This document shows positions 1 to 9,550 of a DNA stretch of 64,000 nucleotides, piece after piece. Within the stretch, counting starts at the first letter, position 1. Every line of letters starts with the position of its first letter. This stretch comes from Azonexaceae bacterium s22 (lineage in GTDB: Bacteria; Pseudomonadota; Gammaproteobacteria; Burkholderiales; Rhodocyclaceae): the NCBI GenBank assembly GCA_016617495.1, contig WYCU01000004.1:124001-188000 (forward strand). Direction: 5' to 3'. Made by a program: the position numbers and the translations under genes. The notes beneath the pieces were generated by a model. The model worked only from the letters and a program-made list of their open reading frames with translations, searched no databases and was not told the origin of the DNA.

Positions 1-3000
1 GATGCTGTCGGCAATGCGGTCGATGGCCTCGGCGTTGATTTCGCCGCCATGTTGTTCAGCCATGGCCTTGACCTGAGTCGCCATGTCGGCATCGTCTGCG
101 GCGGCTACATCGCCACCCTTGAGCTGGAGAATGATCCGTTCCGACAGCTTGGCGATGGTGGGGCCTTCGCTCAAAGCCATGACCGGCAAATTGATCCCGA
201 ACCGTTGGTCGACCGCGGTAATCAGTTCCACAGCCATCAGGGAATCCATGCCCATGTCGTAAACGGATTTATTGATATCGATTTTTTCCGGGGCGGTGCG
301 CAGAATTTCGCTGACTTCTTCCTTGAGCAGATCGGCCAGCGCCGCATGGAGCTCGTCGGAAGGCAGTTCGCGCAACCAGCGCTGAAGCTCGGCGCTGTCA
401 TCGCCGCCACTACCGCTATCGTCATGACTGGCCAGTTCGCGGAATTTGGGTGCGCGTGCGGAAGGAAGGAAGCGACTGAGGGCCGACCAATCCAGTTCCA
501 GTACACCGACCGCCGATTCGGGTTGAACCAGCAGTTGGTCGAGCACATCGAGGGCATTGGCGGAAATCAGCGCGGCTCCACCCATGCGCGACTGCAGGGC
601 ATCCTTGATTTCCTCGTTGCGTGAGAGGAAACCCACGTCGTCAATGGCGCCCCAGCAGGCAGCCAACCCGGGCAAGCCTTGTTGGCGGCGGCGGGCGGCC
701 AAGGCTTCGAGGAAGGTATTGGCCGCGACGTAGTTGCCTTGTCCGGGATTACCGAAGACGGTTGTGGCGGACGAGTACAGTACGAAGAAATCCAGCGGAC
801 AAGCGCGGGACAGTTCATCAAGGTAGAGCGCACCCAGTATCTTCGGTGTGAATACGCGCTCGATGTGCTCCCGCTGCATGTTCCGCAGCAGGCCATCGTC
901 GATGACCATGGCGGCATGGACAATGCCGCGAAGTGGCGGCAGTTCGTTGCCGATCCGTGCAAAGAGGGCCGTTAGCGCCATGCGGTCGGTGATGTCGCAG
1001 GCTGCTGCCATCACATTGACGCCAGCGGCCTGAAGATCGGCAACGCCTTGCACGGCTTCCTCGGTGGTCGGGCCACGGCGGCTGACCAGCACCAGATGCT
1101 TGGCCCCCTTTTCGGCGAGCCATCGTGCCGTTTTCAGGCCAAATCCGCTAAGGCCACCGGTAACCAGATAGCTCGCATCGGCCGGCAGTGCAGGGGCGCG
1201 GGGGGGCGGCGCTTGATCGGCGATGTGATCGGGCAAGGGTAGGCCGTCCCGGAAACTGACGACAATTTTGCCGATCTGCCGGGCCTGCTGCATGTAGCGG
1301 AAGGCTTCGACAACTTCCGCAGCCGGGAAGGCGCGATAAGGCAGCGGCTTGAGGTGGCCCTGTTCGAAGAGGCCCATCAGTTCATTGAACAGACGCTCGG
1401 TCAATTCCGGCGAGGCGGACATCAGTTGATCGGCATCGATACCGAAGTAGGTGATGTTGTTGCGGAACGGACGCAGGCCAATTCGGGTGTTTTCGTAGAA
1501 ATCGCGCTTGCCGAGTTCCAGGAAGCGGCCAAATGGACGCAGGATGCCCAGATTCCGATTGATCGCTTCGCCGGCAAGCGAGTTCAGGACGACATCAATG
1601 CCCTTGCCGCCGGTGATTTCCATGATCCGGTCGGCAAAATCGAGCGAACGCGAATCGAGCACATGGTCGGCGCCCAATTGACGCACGAACTGACGCTTTT
1701 CGTCGGAACCGGCCGTGGCGAAAATCTCCGCGCCGAGGTACTGGGCGAGACGGATGGCGGCAATGCCGACACCACCCGCGGCACCGTGGATCAGGATCTT
1801 TTCTCCCGGTTGCAGGCGTGCCAGATGATGAAGCGCGTAGTAAACCGTGAAGAAGGTCGTCGGGATGGTTGCCGCGGCCTCGTGGCTCCAGCCCGCCGGC
1901 TTGCGTACGACGGCGCTGGCCTGGGTGATGACCTGATTGCTGAAGCACGATGGGGCGAAGGCGATGACTTCCATGCCCGGCATCAGACGATCGACGCCGG
2001 GACCGACGGAGCGCACTACGCCGGAAAGCTCCATGCCCAGCGTGGCACCGGCAAAGCCTTGTTCCACTGCTTCGTCGGAAAGCAGGCCCATGGCATACAT
2101 GACGTCGCGGAAATTGAGGCCGGCAGCGCGGACTTCGATTTCAACCTCACCAGCCGCCGGCTTTTGACGCCGTTCGGCGCTCCAGCGCAGGTTTTTCAAC
2201 TGGCCCGGCTGGGCGAAGTCCAGACGCACACGCGTGTGTTCGTCGGCATGAACGCCCTCGGCCCGGCTGGCGCGTTCGCGGATGCGTAGTGCCATGCGGC
2301 GATTCGGGGCGAGCAGGATTTCGTCTTCGTCATCCGGCAGGCGAAGTTCTTCCGCCAGTGCGCTACCGAGTTCTTGTGGCGCCGCGACGGTGGCCAGATC
2401 GATCAGGCGAACGCGGCGCGTCGCCGATTCATTGATCATGGTGCGGCCCAAGCCCCACAGGCTGGCGGCAGACGGAACGGTTTCACCGCCGTTCAAGGCC
2501 CCTTGTGCGCCTCGCGTAAGCAGGACAAGCGCGGGTTGTGAGGCCAGTCGCTCGCAGCTACGCATGAGGTAAACCGCAATTTCTGCGTTGCGGCATTGTT
2601 GCGCGAGTTGCGCCGCATGATCGAGCGGCGGTGTTTCCAGTGCTGCAAAGAGCACACCGGAAATCCCGCCTTTTTCGCTGTCGACCGCGACAATCTGCTG
2701 GTAAAGGGCGGATTCGCCGTTCGTACTGGCGATGATTTCGTCGACGGTGGCTTGCTGCGCAGCGAGTTGCTCGCGGCATGCCGCCAGGAGTTGTTCGGTA
2801 GCCGCCGAGGGGGCTTCGGGAAGCACGAGCAGCCAGCGCTGCTCGACCGGGGGGGCGGTGGCTGCGTCGGTATCCACATTTCGCGCCGCGTAAAGGACCG
2901 CGCCAGTCCGGGTGTCCGGGTTGTCTTCCAGGCTTTCGCTGCCGGCAAAACCCGCAGCGGCAAACAGGGCCTTCCAGGCTTGGGCCAGCAAATAGCGGCG

Positions 3001-6000
3001 ATTGCCGTCGCGCTCAAGCTGCAGCAACGTCGCCCAGCGGGCTGGCGACTGTTCAAGCAGCAGCAATTCGCCGCCGGCAACCAGACGCTCGCGCAGACGG
3101 GAGAGGAGGGCAACCTTGTCATTGGTGTCGGTCAGGCCATCCGGTACGAGAATCAGGTCGAAACGGCGCTCCAGCGGGAGATCCAGGCCGTCGTCGGACC
3201 ACGTGCACAGTTCGACGCCCGGATAGGTTTCCGGAAGGTTCTGATTCGATTCGTTGAATGCGCCGGCCGGGCTGGCAACGACGTAATCACAGGTATTCCG
3301 GTCGAGATGTCCGAGGAGTGTCGGGGCCAGTCGCGAATCGTGAATGCCCAGTTCGAGGACGCGCAGGCGCCGGCCGGGCAAGAGCTCGGCCGCCGCGGCA
3401 ACGACCGCACGGCGGATCAATTCAAGCGCGCGGAAATCCGTATCGGCGGTGTAGAAGCTGAAGGCGCCGGGATTGGCCAGCATCGGCAGCAAACGTGTCG
3501 CATCGGCGTCGCCGGAAAGGATGTCGGCCAGGTTTTCGCCGAGTCGACCGACCGCGATGATGCGGTTGGCGTAATCGGGGTAATCTTCGATCAGGGTCAG
3601 CCAGGTGGGCGCCGCCTCCGGGAGTTCGTCGCCATCGGCCCATTGCCAGCCCGTGGCCACTTCCTCAATCAAGCCGTCTTCGACGAGAAGACCGATGACT
3701 TCTTCGACGATTTCGAGGCGATCCAGCGGGATACGTCCCAGATCGATGGTGCCTTCGCCGCCGGTCAGGGCTTTGAGGGCCGATGCCAGATAGGCACTGC
3801 AGAGCACATCGAGCAGGGGCTCGACCTCATCGTGGTAGGTCGTCAGCAGGGCGCTGGTCGGCGTGTGGCGGGCGGCATCGGCAAGCAGCGCGGCGGCGGG
3901 GCGCGCCAGTGCGGTGGATGCCGCGAGGCGAACGCCAGGCTTCGGTACCGCTGCCGTGATGAGTTGCTTCAGGTGGTCGGCCTGGGATTGCTTGAGGACG
4001 ATGCGGCGGAAGCGTGCTTCGTCGATGGCGGCAATCAGCGAACCGTCTTCGGCAAAAACACGACAGTTGGCAACCAGCGAGCGGGGGCTGCGGCGGATAA
4101 CTTCGACTTCGCCGCGGACGACCGGCAGGTGGCTCTGGTACAGCGCCACCCGGCCCATACGCACGGGAATATAGGCATGGCGATCCTGTGCGCCCTTGGC
4201 CAGCAGATTGACGAGCAACTGGAAGCAGCCATCAAGGAAAGCCGGATGGACATGGGTAGCAGCCAATTCATCGACGATGCCGGGCGGTGTACCCATGTCG
4301 GCGAGCACAAGGCCGCCATCGAGGCGAACGCTGGTGACCGGCTGGAAGCAGGGGCCGTAGGCCAGTCCGATGCTGTCCGCCAGCGCGTAGTGATCCTTGC
4401 CGGCAATGGTCGTGGCGGTTCCGTGGGCTTCCCGCGGGCGGATTTGCGGCTCGGGAGAGTCGATCGCGCTGATGGCGATCAGACGGCCAACGACATTGGT
4501 CAGCCAGGGTTCCGTGCTCAGGCGGTCGCGGCTGCGAATCTCAAAGCTGCCATCGCTGGTGTCGATGATGAAACGGACGGTTTTCGCGTGTTTTTCATCC
4601 AGCAGCAGCGGGGCATGGATTTCGAGGTTCTCGACCCCGGCGCGCGATTTGGGACGCCAGAGGGCGGCGGCGGCCAAGGCCATTTCAATGAAACCGGCTG
4701 CCGGAAGTACCACGGCATTGCCGACCACGTGATCGGCGTAACTCGGGTAAAGGCGCAGATCGATCTGGTTTTCCCACTGCCACGTGTTTTCGCTCAGGCG
4801 ATAGCCCAGCAGAGGGTGTTCCTTGCGACGGTTGAGCAGCCGATAAGACTCGCTGGTTACCGGGTGCCAGTGGCTTTCCTTCTGCCAGGGATAATTGGGC
4901 AAGGGCACCGCTGGGGCCGGTGCCGGGAAGAACGTGGCGGCATCCAGCGGCATGCCTGACACCAGTGTTTCACCGATGGCTTTCTGCATGCGGATCGCAT
5001 CGGCATCGCTGCGGGACATTGTCGGGACAATACGCCCGTCCTTGCCCGCCGTGGCCAGGCATTCCTTCACATAGTTGCGCAGTACCGGGTGCGGTCCGAT
5101 TTCCACGAAAACGCGGCTGCCCCCGGCGATAAGTGCATCGATGGCTGCCCCGAAAAGCACCGGTTTGCGGATGTTTTCCCACCAATAGCGGGCATTCAGG
5201 GCGGTGCCTTCCAGCGCGCCGCCAGTCACGGTGGAATAGAACGGGATGCTGGCCTGACCCGGGGTCAGGTTGGCGAGCACGCATTCGAGCTCCGCCTGAA
5301 TCGGGTCCATGGCCGGGCTGTGGAAGGCGTAATCCAGATCCAGTCGTTTCTGGAAAATTTTCCGAGCCTGCAAAACCGTTTCAATGCGTTCCAGACCTGC
5401 CGGGTTGCCAGCGAAAGTGACGCCTTTGGCGCTGTTGATACCGGCCACACAGACCAGATCGCCCACGCCCAGTTCATCGATCAACTGGGCTGCTTCTTCG
5501 CCGGAGAGCGAGGCAGCCGTCATCTTGCCGGCACCCTTGGTTTTACCCTGCTGCGCACTGCGATGGAAAATGACCTGTACTGCCTGCTCCAGCGTCAAGG
5601 CGCCGGAAGCCCAGGACGCTGCGACTTCGCCGACGCTATGCCCGACGACGGCGGCAGGCACGATGCCAGCTTCACGGAACATCCGGGTCACACCGACCTG
5701 GAGGGCGAAAAGGGTGGGCTGCGCAATTTCGGTAAAGACCAGCGCATCGGCCGTCATGTTCTCCAGCTTGTCGACGATGGAGAAATCGCCATAGCGCCCG
5801 AAGAGCGCATCGACTTCCTCGACCGAAGCGCGGAAGCCGGCATGCTGCGCGAGCAACACACGCCCCATGCCGACCCACTGGGAGCCGTTGCCGGAATAAA
5901 AGAAAACCGGCGCGCTGGCTTCGGCCAAGGCGTCGCCGGTCACGATGCCGGGCGCTTCGCCATCAGCCGAAAAGGCCGCAAGACTGGCCGCCAGCCCGGC

Positions 6001-7503
6001 AGCGTCTGCAGCCTGGGCGACCAGGCGCTTTTCAAGAAGTTCGCGGCGCGTGAATGTCGCCTGTGCCAGCGCATAAGCGGACACATCGGCAGTGCTCAGC
6101 TGTTCGGCGCTGGATTTTGCCAATGCCTTCAGCGCCCCTTCGCTACGTGCGGAAAGGAAGAAGTACGGCGGCATTGTCGCGGTCGACGCCGAATTTTCGG
6201 CTTTTTTCGCCTGGGGCGGGCTCTGCAGCACGACATGCGCATTGGCACCGCCGAAGCCGAAGGAGTTGATCCCGACGGTCAGTGCCTTGTCCCCAGGCAA
6301 CGGGAGCTGGGACGTGACCGGCGTGATGTTCCACTCCTGGAACTTGATCTTCGGGTTAGGCGTCTTGAGGTGAATGGTCGGCGGAACCGCGCGCTTTTCA
6401 AGACAGAGCAGGGCTTTGACCAAACCGGCAACGCCCGAAGCTGCCTCCAGATGCCCGACGTTGCTCTTTACCGAACCGATGGGCAGCGGACTGCCGCGAC
6501 GTTTGCTGCCCAGCGCATTGCCGATGCCGCGGGTTTCAATCGGGTCGCCGACGGACGTGCCGGTACCGTGCGCTTCCAGATAATCGACGTCGTCGGCGCT
6601 GATGCCCGCCTGGGCATAGACCGCTTCCAGCAGCGCGGCCTGCGCTTCACTGCTCGGTACAGTGATCCCGTTGGTCTTGCCGTCGCAATTGACGCCGGAG
6701 CCCGCGACAACGGCAATGATGTGGTCGCCATCGGCAACCGCCTTGTCGTAATCCTTGAGGACGAAAATGCCGCCGCCTTCGGAGCGCACATAGCCTTCAC
6801 CTGCGGCATCGAAGGCGTTGCAGATGCCGTGCTTGGAGAGCATCGAGGCCTTGGAAAAGCCAACGAAGGGAAAGGGGTGCAGGTGCAGGCTGACGCCACC
6901 GACCAGGCATTGATCTGCTTCGCCGGTACGGATGGCCTGGCAGGCCTGGTGGAAAGCCACCAGCGATGAGGAGCAGGCGGTGTCCACGGCCATGCTCGGG
7001 CCACGCAGGTCGTAAACATAAGAAATGCGGTTGGCGGCGATGCTGGCGGTGTTGCCGGTCATCGTCGAAGCATCCATCGATGCCAGATCGTCCGTGCGGC
7101 GGTACGCGTAGTCGGTGCTTGAAATACCGACGAAGACACCGCAACGGCTGCGGCGCATTGCAGACGGCTTGATGCCGGCGTTTTCGAACGCTTCCCAGGT
7201 CAGTTCCAGCAAGAGGCGCTGCTGCGGGTCCATCTGGCCCGCTTCGCGCGGGGAAATCCCGAAAAACTGGGCGTCAAAGCCGGAAACATCGCCCAGTGAG
7301 CCCGCAGCAAAGGTGTAGGCGGTACCGGGATTGCTTTTTGACGGGTGAAGAAAACTGTCCTTGTCCCAACGGGAGGGATCAACTTCGCTGACCAGATTGG
7401 CGCCGGCACACAAGGCTTTCCAGAAGCCCTCGGCGGTTTGATGGGTCAATCCGGGCAGGCGAAAGGCATAACCAACCAGTGCGATTTTCTTCGATGAACT
7501 CAT
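1..7503 (-). CDS. Type I polyketide synthase, single reducing module (3' end beyond window)
   Basis: One uninterrupted frame of about 2,500 codons starts at the ATG at 7503 and runs off the left edge. Visible order: ketosynthase (residues 1-430, active Cys in DTACSSSLVA near 172, EAHGTGT, NVGHLEAASG); acyltransferase (GHSVGEVAA near 620, YAFHS motif suggesting malonyl-type loading); dehydratase (HVVGNAVVLP near 925, catalytic Asp in FLDGCFQLL near 1095); a methyltransferase-like segment (1300-1500) whose SAM motif is degenerate (VLELGIHDSRL); enoylreductase (HGAAGGVGIAAI near 1900); ketoreductase (VTGGLSGFGLK near 2110); acyl carrier domain (MGMDSLMAVEL near 2417, phosphopantetheine Ser present). 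It should fully reduce a beta-keto extension unit; the product is unknown. It follows serB on the same strand after 115 bp. Two copies of the dispersed repeat lie inside it. Confidence 0.93.
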   Translation of the reverse strand, partial: MSSSKKIALVGYAFRLPGLTHQTAEGFWKALCAGANLVSEVDPSRWDKDSFLHPSKSNPGTAYTFAAGSLGDVSGFDAQFFGISPREAGQMDPQQRLLLELTWEAFENAGIKPSAMRRSRCGVFVGISSTDYAYRRTDDLASMDASTMTGNTASIAANRISYVYDLRGPSMAVDTACSSSLVAFHQACQAIRTGEADQCLVGGVSLHLHPFPFVGFSKASMLSKHGICNAFDAAGEGYVRSEGGGIFVLKDYDKAVADGDHIIAVVAGSGVNCDGKTNGITVPSSEAQAALLEAVYAQAGISADDVDYLEAHGTGTSVGDPIETRGIGNALGSKRRGSPLPIGSVKSNVGHLEAASGVAGLVKALLCLEKRAVPPTIHLKTPNPKIKFQEWNITPVTSQLPLPGDKALTVGINSFGFGGANAHVVLQSPPQAKKAENSASTATMPPYFFLSARSEGALKALAKSSAEQLSTADVSAYALAQATFTRRELLEKRLVAQAADAAGLAASLAAFSADGEAPGIVTGDALAEASAPVFFYSGNGSQWVGMGRVLLAQHAGFRASVEEVDALFGRYGDFSIVDKLENMTADALVFTEIAQPTLFALQVGVTRMFREAGIVPAAVVGHSVGEVAASWASGALTLEQAVQVIFHRSAQQGKTKGAGKMTAASLSGEEAAQLIDELGVGDLVCVAGINSAKGVTFAGNPAGLERIETVLQARKIFQKRLDLDYAFHSPAMDPIQAELECVLANLTPGQASIPFYSTVTGGALEGTALNARYWWENIRKPVLFGAAIDALIAGGSRVFVEIGPHPVLRNYVKECLATAGKDGRIVPTMSRSDADAIRMQKAIGETLVSGMPLDAATFFPAPAPAVPLPNYPWQKESHWHPVTSESYRLLNRRKEHPLLGYRLSENTWQWENQIDLRLYPSYADHVVGNAVVLPAAGFIEMALAAAALWRPKSRAGVENLEIHAPLLLDEKHAKTVRFIIDTSDGSFEIRSRDRLSTEPWLTNVVGRLIAISAIDSPEPQIRPREAHGTATTIAGKDHYALADSIGLAYGPCFQPVTSVRLDGGLVLADMGTPPGIVDELAATHVHPAFLDGCFQLLVNLLAKGAQDRHAYIPVRMGRVALYQSHLPVVRGEVEVIRRSPRSLVANCRVFAEDGSLIAAIDEARFRRIVLKQSQADHLKQLITAAVPKPGVRLAASTALARPAAALLADAARHTPTSALLTTYHDEVEPLLDVLCSAYLASALKALTGGEGTIDLGRIPLDRLEIVEEVIGLLVEDGLIEEVATGWQWADGDELPEAAPTWLTLIEDYPDYANRIIAVGRLGENLADILSGDADATRLLPMLANPGAFSFYTADTDFRALELIRRAVVAAAAELLPGRRLRVLELGIHDSRLAPTLLGHLDRNTCDYVVASPAGAFNESNQNLPETYPGVELCTWSDDGLDLPLERRFDLILVPDGLTDTNDKVALLSRLRERLVAGGELLLLEQSPARWATLLQLERDGNRRYLLAQAWKALFAAAGFAGSESLEDNPDTRTGAVLYAARNVDTDAATAPPVEQRWLLVLPEAPSAATEQLLAACREQLAAQQATVDEIIASTNGESALYQQIVAVDSEKGGISGVLFAALETPPLDHAAQLAQQCRNAEIAVYLMRSCERLASQPALVLLTRGAQGALNGGETVPSAASLWGLGRTMINESATRRVRLIDLATVAAPQELGSALAEELRLPDDEDEILLAPNRRMALRIRERASRAEGVHADEHTRVRLDFAQPGQLKNLRWSAERRQKPAAGEVEIEVRAAGLNFRDVMYAMGLLSDEAVEQGFAGATLGMELSGVVRSVGPGVDRLMPGMEVIAFAPSCFSNQVITQASAVVRKPAGWSHEAAATIPTTFFTVYYALHHLARLQPGEKILIHGAAGGVGIAAIRLAQYLGAEIFATAGSDEKRQFVRQLGADHVLDSRSLDFADRIMEITGGKGIDVVLNSLAGEAINRNLGILRPFGRFLELGKRDFYENTRIGLRPFRNNITYFGIDADQLMSASPELTERLFNELMGLFEQGHLKPLPYRAFPAAEVVEAFRYMQQARQIGKIVVSFRDGLPLPDHIADQAPPPRAPALPADASYLVTGGLSGFGLKTARWLAEKGAKHLVLVSRRGPTTEEAVQGVADLQAAGVNVMAAACDITDRMALTALFARIGNELPPLRGIVHAAMVIDDGLLRNMQREHIERVFTPKILGALYLDELSRACPLDFFVLYSSATTVFGNPGQGNYVAANTFLEALAARRRQQGLPGLAACWGAIDDVGFLSRNEEIKDALQSRMGGAALISANALDVLDQLLVQPESAVGVLELDWSALSRFLPSARAPKFRELASHDDSGSGGDDSAELQRWLRELPSDELHAALADLLKEEVSEILRTAPEKIDINKSVYDMGMDSLMAVELITAVDQRFGINLPVMALSEGPTIAKLSERIILQLKGGDVAAADDADMATQVKAMAEQHGGEINAEAIDRIADSI
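2661..2694 (-). repeat. Uptake-sequence-like repeat, copy 1 (inside PKS)
   Basis: Exact core TGTCGCGGTCGAC on the minus strand (2680-2692), preceded by AT and followed by AAAAA, GGCGG and ATTT tracts. It is read in the PKS frame as IVAVDSEKGG. Confidence 0.85.
6173..6207 (+). repeat. Uptake-sequence-like repeat, copy 2 (inside PKS)
   Basis: Exact core at 6175-6187 on the plus strand, then AATTTT, CGGC and TTTTTT. It lies antisense to the PKS frame in the KS-AT linker, where it encodes the low-complexity stretch ENSASTATMPP. Confidence 0.85.
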
Positions 7504-7618
7504 CTGCAAGTCTGATTCTATTGTTGATTTCCCGGCGATTCAGGCCACGTCCCCGGTTGCCAAATGCGACATTGGCGGAAACCATACAGTATATCATCCC
7601 CGCCCCGTCAGACCGATG

Positions 7619-8464
7619 TCAGCAGGGCGAGAAGAGATTCAACAGTGCATCCAGCCCACCAAAATTGATCGCCACATCCGCTTTGGCGCGGGTGGCCGGT
7701 TTGGCATGGAAAGCGACTGAGAGGCCGGCCTGGGCCATCATCATCAGATCGTTGGCGCCATCGCCGCAGGCAATCACCTGCTCGCGACGCAGGCCGAGTT
7801 CGTCGGTCAGGCGCGCCAGATGGTGTGCCTTGGCGGCTGCATCGACGATGTCGCCGACGACGCGGCCGGTCAGTTTGCCGCCGCGGATTTCCAGTTCGTT
7901 CGACGTGGCGAAATCAAAACCGAGTTCGATGCGTAGCCGCTCGGTGAAATAGGTGAAACCGCCGGAGAGGATCGCCGTGCGCAGGCCGGCAGCCTGGCAG
8001 GCTTCCAGCAGTTCGCGGGCGCCGTTCGAGAGGAGCAGGCGTTCGCCATAGACGCGGGCCAGCACCCGCGCATCCAGCCCTTCGAGCAGGGCCAGGCGGC
8101 GGCGCAGGCTTTCGCGGTAGTCGATTTCGCCGCGCATTGCCGATTCCGTGACGGCCGAGACTTCCGCCTTTTTGCCGGCGAAATCGGCGAGTTCGTCGAT
8201 GCATTCGATGGTGATCAGCGTCGAATCCATGTCGAAGCAGATCAGCCCGAAATCAGAAAGCTTCTTGCCGGGTTCGACAAAGGCCCAATCCAGATTTTCC
8301 GCTTCGATCAGCGGAATCAGCGCATCAAAAGCCGGTGTACGGCTGGCGCCTTGCAGCAGCACTACTTGCGGCGGCTGCGGCGTGGTCGAGGTCGCGCCGG
8401 TGGTGGCGACGAGCTTTTCGAGCAGAAACGTCGGCAGCGCGCCGCCTTGAATGACGAGATTCAT
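7619..8464 (-). CDS. serB: Phosphoserine phosphatase
   Basis: 281-residue HAD-superfamily protein that dephosphorylates O-phosphoserine in the last step of serine synthesis. Motif I FDMDSTLI (nucleophile Asp in DMDST), a motif II Ser in LSGGF and the motif IV region GDGANDLMMM are all present. The N-terminal ~70 residues form the small ACT-like extension typical of proteobacterial SerB. It starts 10 bp after the aroG stop, so mfd, aroG and serB are probably cotranscribed. Confidence 0.95.
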   Translation of the reverse strand: MNLVIQGGALPTFLLEKLVATTGATSTTPQPPQVVLLQGASRTPAFDALIPLIEAENLDWAFVEPGKKLSDFGLICFDMDSTLITIECIDELADFAGKKAEVSAVTESAMRGEIDYRESLRRRLALLEGLDARVLARVYGERLLLSNGARELLEACQAAGLRTAILSGGFTYFTERLRIELGFDFATSNELEIRGGKLTGRVVGDIVDAAAKAHHLARLTDELGLRREQVIACGDGANDLMMMAQAGLSVAFHAKPATRAKADVAINFGGLDALLNLFSPC

Positions 8465-8474
8465 GGCGCCGGGG

Positions 8475-9548
8475 TCAGCTGAGGCGTTCCGGCAGCACGT
8501 CGCGCAGCAGCACGGCGGCGTCGCGGATCATTTTTTCCGTGGTATCCCAATCGACGCAACCGTCGGTGACCGAGCAGCCGTATTTCAGCTGCGACAGATC
8601 GGCCGGAATCGACTGATTGCCCGCTTCGATGTTGGATTCGATCATCACGCCGACCAGCGATTTGTTGCCGAGGCGAATCTGATTGACGATGTCGGCCATG
8701 ACCAGCGGTTGCAGTTCCGGCTTCTTGAAGCTGTTGGCGTGCGAGCAATCGACGACGATGTTGTGCGGCAGCTTGGCCTTGGTCAGCGCCTGCTCGACCA
8801 TGGAAACCGAGACCGTGTCGTAATTCGGGCGGCCGTCGCCGCCGCGCAGGACGATGTGGCCGTAGGGGTTGCCCTTGGTGCGCACGATGGCCACGCGGCC
8901 CTGGCCGTTCAGGCCGAGGAAGGAGTGCGGGCGCGAAGCGGAAAGGATGGCATTGACCGCCACGGTCAGATCGCCGCCGGTACCGTTCTTGAAGCCGACG
9001 GGCGTGGAAAGCCCGGAGGACATTTCGCGGTGCGTTTGCGATTCCGTGGTGCGGGCGCCGATGGCCGTCCAGGAAATGAGATCGCCGTAGTATTGCGGGC
9101 CGTAGGGGTCAAGCGCCTCGGTGCCGGCCGGCAGGCCGAGTTCGGCCACGTCGATCAGGAACTGGCGCGCCTTTTCCATGCCGACGTTGACCTGGAAGGA
9201 GTCGTCCATGAACGGGTCGTTGATGTAACCCTTCCAGCCCACGGTGGTACGCGGTTTTTCGAAATACACGCGCATGATGATCTGCAGCACGTCGCCCACT
9301 TCGTCCGACAGTGCTTTCAGGCGGCGCGCGTAATCCATGCCCGCAACCGGGTCGTGGATGGAGCAGGGGCCGACCACCACGAAGATGCGGTTGTCCTTGC
9401 GGTCGAGAATCCGGCGCAGTTCCTCGCGGCCGTGCATGACGGTTTTTGCGGCTTCCAGGGAAAGCGGCAGGCGGGCGTGGATTTCTTCCGGCGCCGGCAT
9501 GGTGTCGAAGGCGGCGACGTTGACGTTTTCGATGTCGAGAGTGCTCAT
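8475..9548 (-). CDS. aroG: 3-deoxy-7-phosphoheptulonate (DAHP) synthase, class I
   Basis: 357 residues, matching AroG/AroF length. It condenses phosphoenolpyruvate with erythrose 4-phosphate at the entry to the shikimate pathway. Recognisable blocks are VVVGPCSIHDP, RVYFEKPRTTVGWKG, GFKNGTGG, LRGGDGRPNYD and DCSHANS. The start is placed at 9548 (MSTLDIENV) because it lies 2 bp after the mfd stop codon; a longer in-frame extension to 9614 would overlap mfd. The allosteric amino acid cannot be decided by eye. Confidence 0.95.
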   Translation of the reverse strand: MSTLDIENVNVAAFDTMPAPEEIHARLPLSLEAAKTVMHGREELRRILDRKDNRIFVVVGPCSIHDPVAGMDYARRLKALSDEVGDVLQIIMRVYFEKPRTTVGWKGYINDPFMDDSFQVNVGMEKARQFLIDVAELGLPAGTEALDPYGPQYYGDLISWTAIGARTTESQTHREMSSGLSTPVGFKNGTGGDLTVAVNAILSASRPHSFLGLNGQGRVAIVRTKGNPYGHIVLRGGDGRPNYDTVSVSMVEQALTKAKLPHNIVVDCSHANSFKKPELQPLVMADIVNQIRLGNKSLVGVMIESNIEAGNQSIPADLSQLKYGCSVTDGCVDWDTTEKMIRDAAVLLRDVLPERLS

Positions 9549-9550
9549 GG

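Noticed and set aside
206-222. Possible additional repeat copy in the PKS 3' region (minus-strand CGCGGTCGACC)
   Set aside because: Two mismatches in the 13-mer and poor A/T tracts; it reads as an ordinary conserved ACP segment (AVDQRFG), so it is not counted.
3543-3560. Another GTCGAC plus CCGCGA context in the PKS
   Set aside because: A 4-bp insertion splits the core; not a real match.
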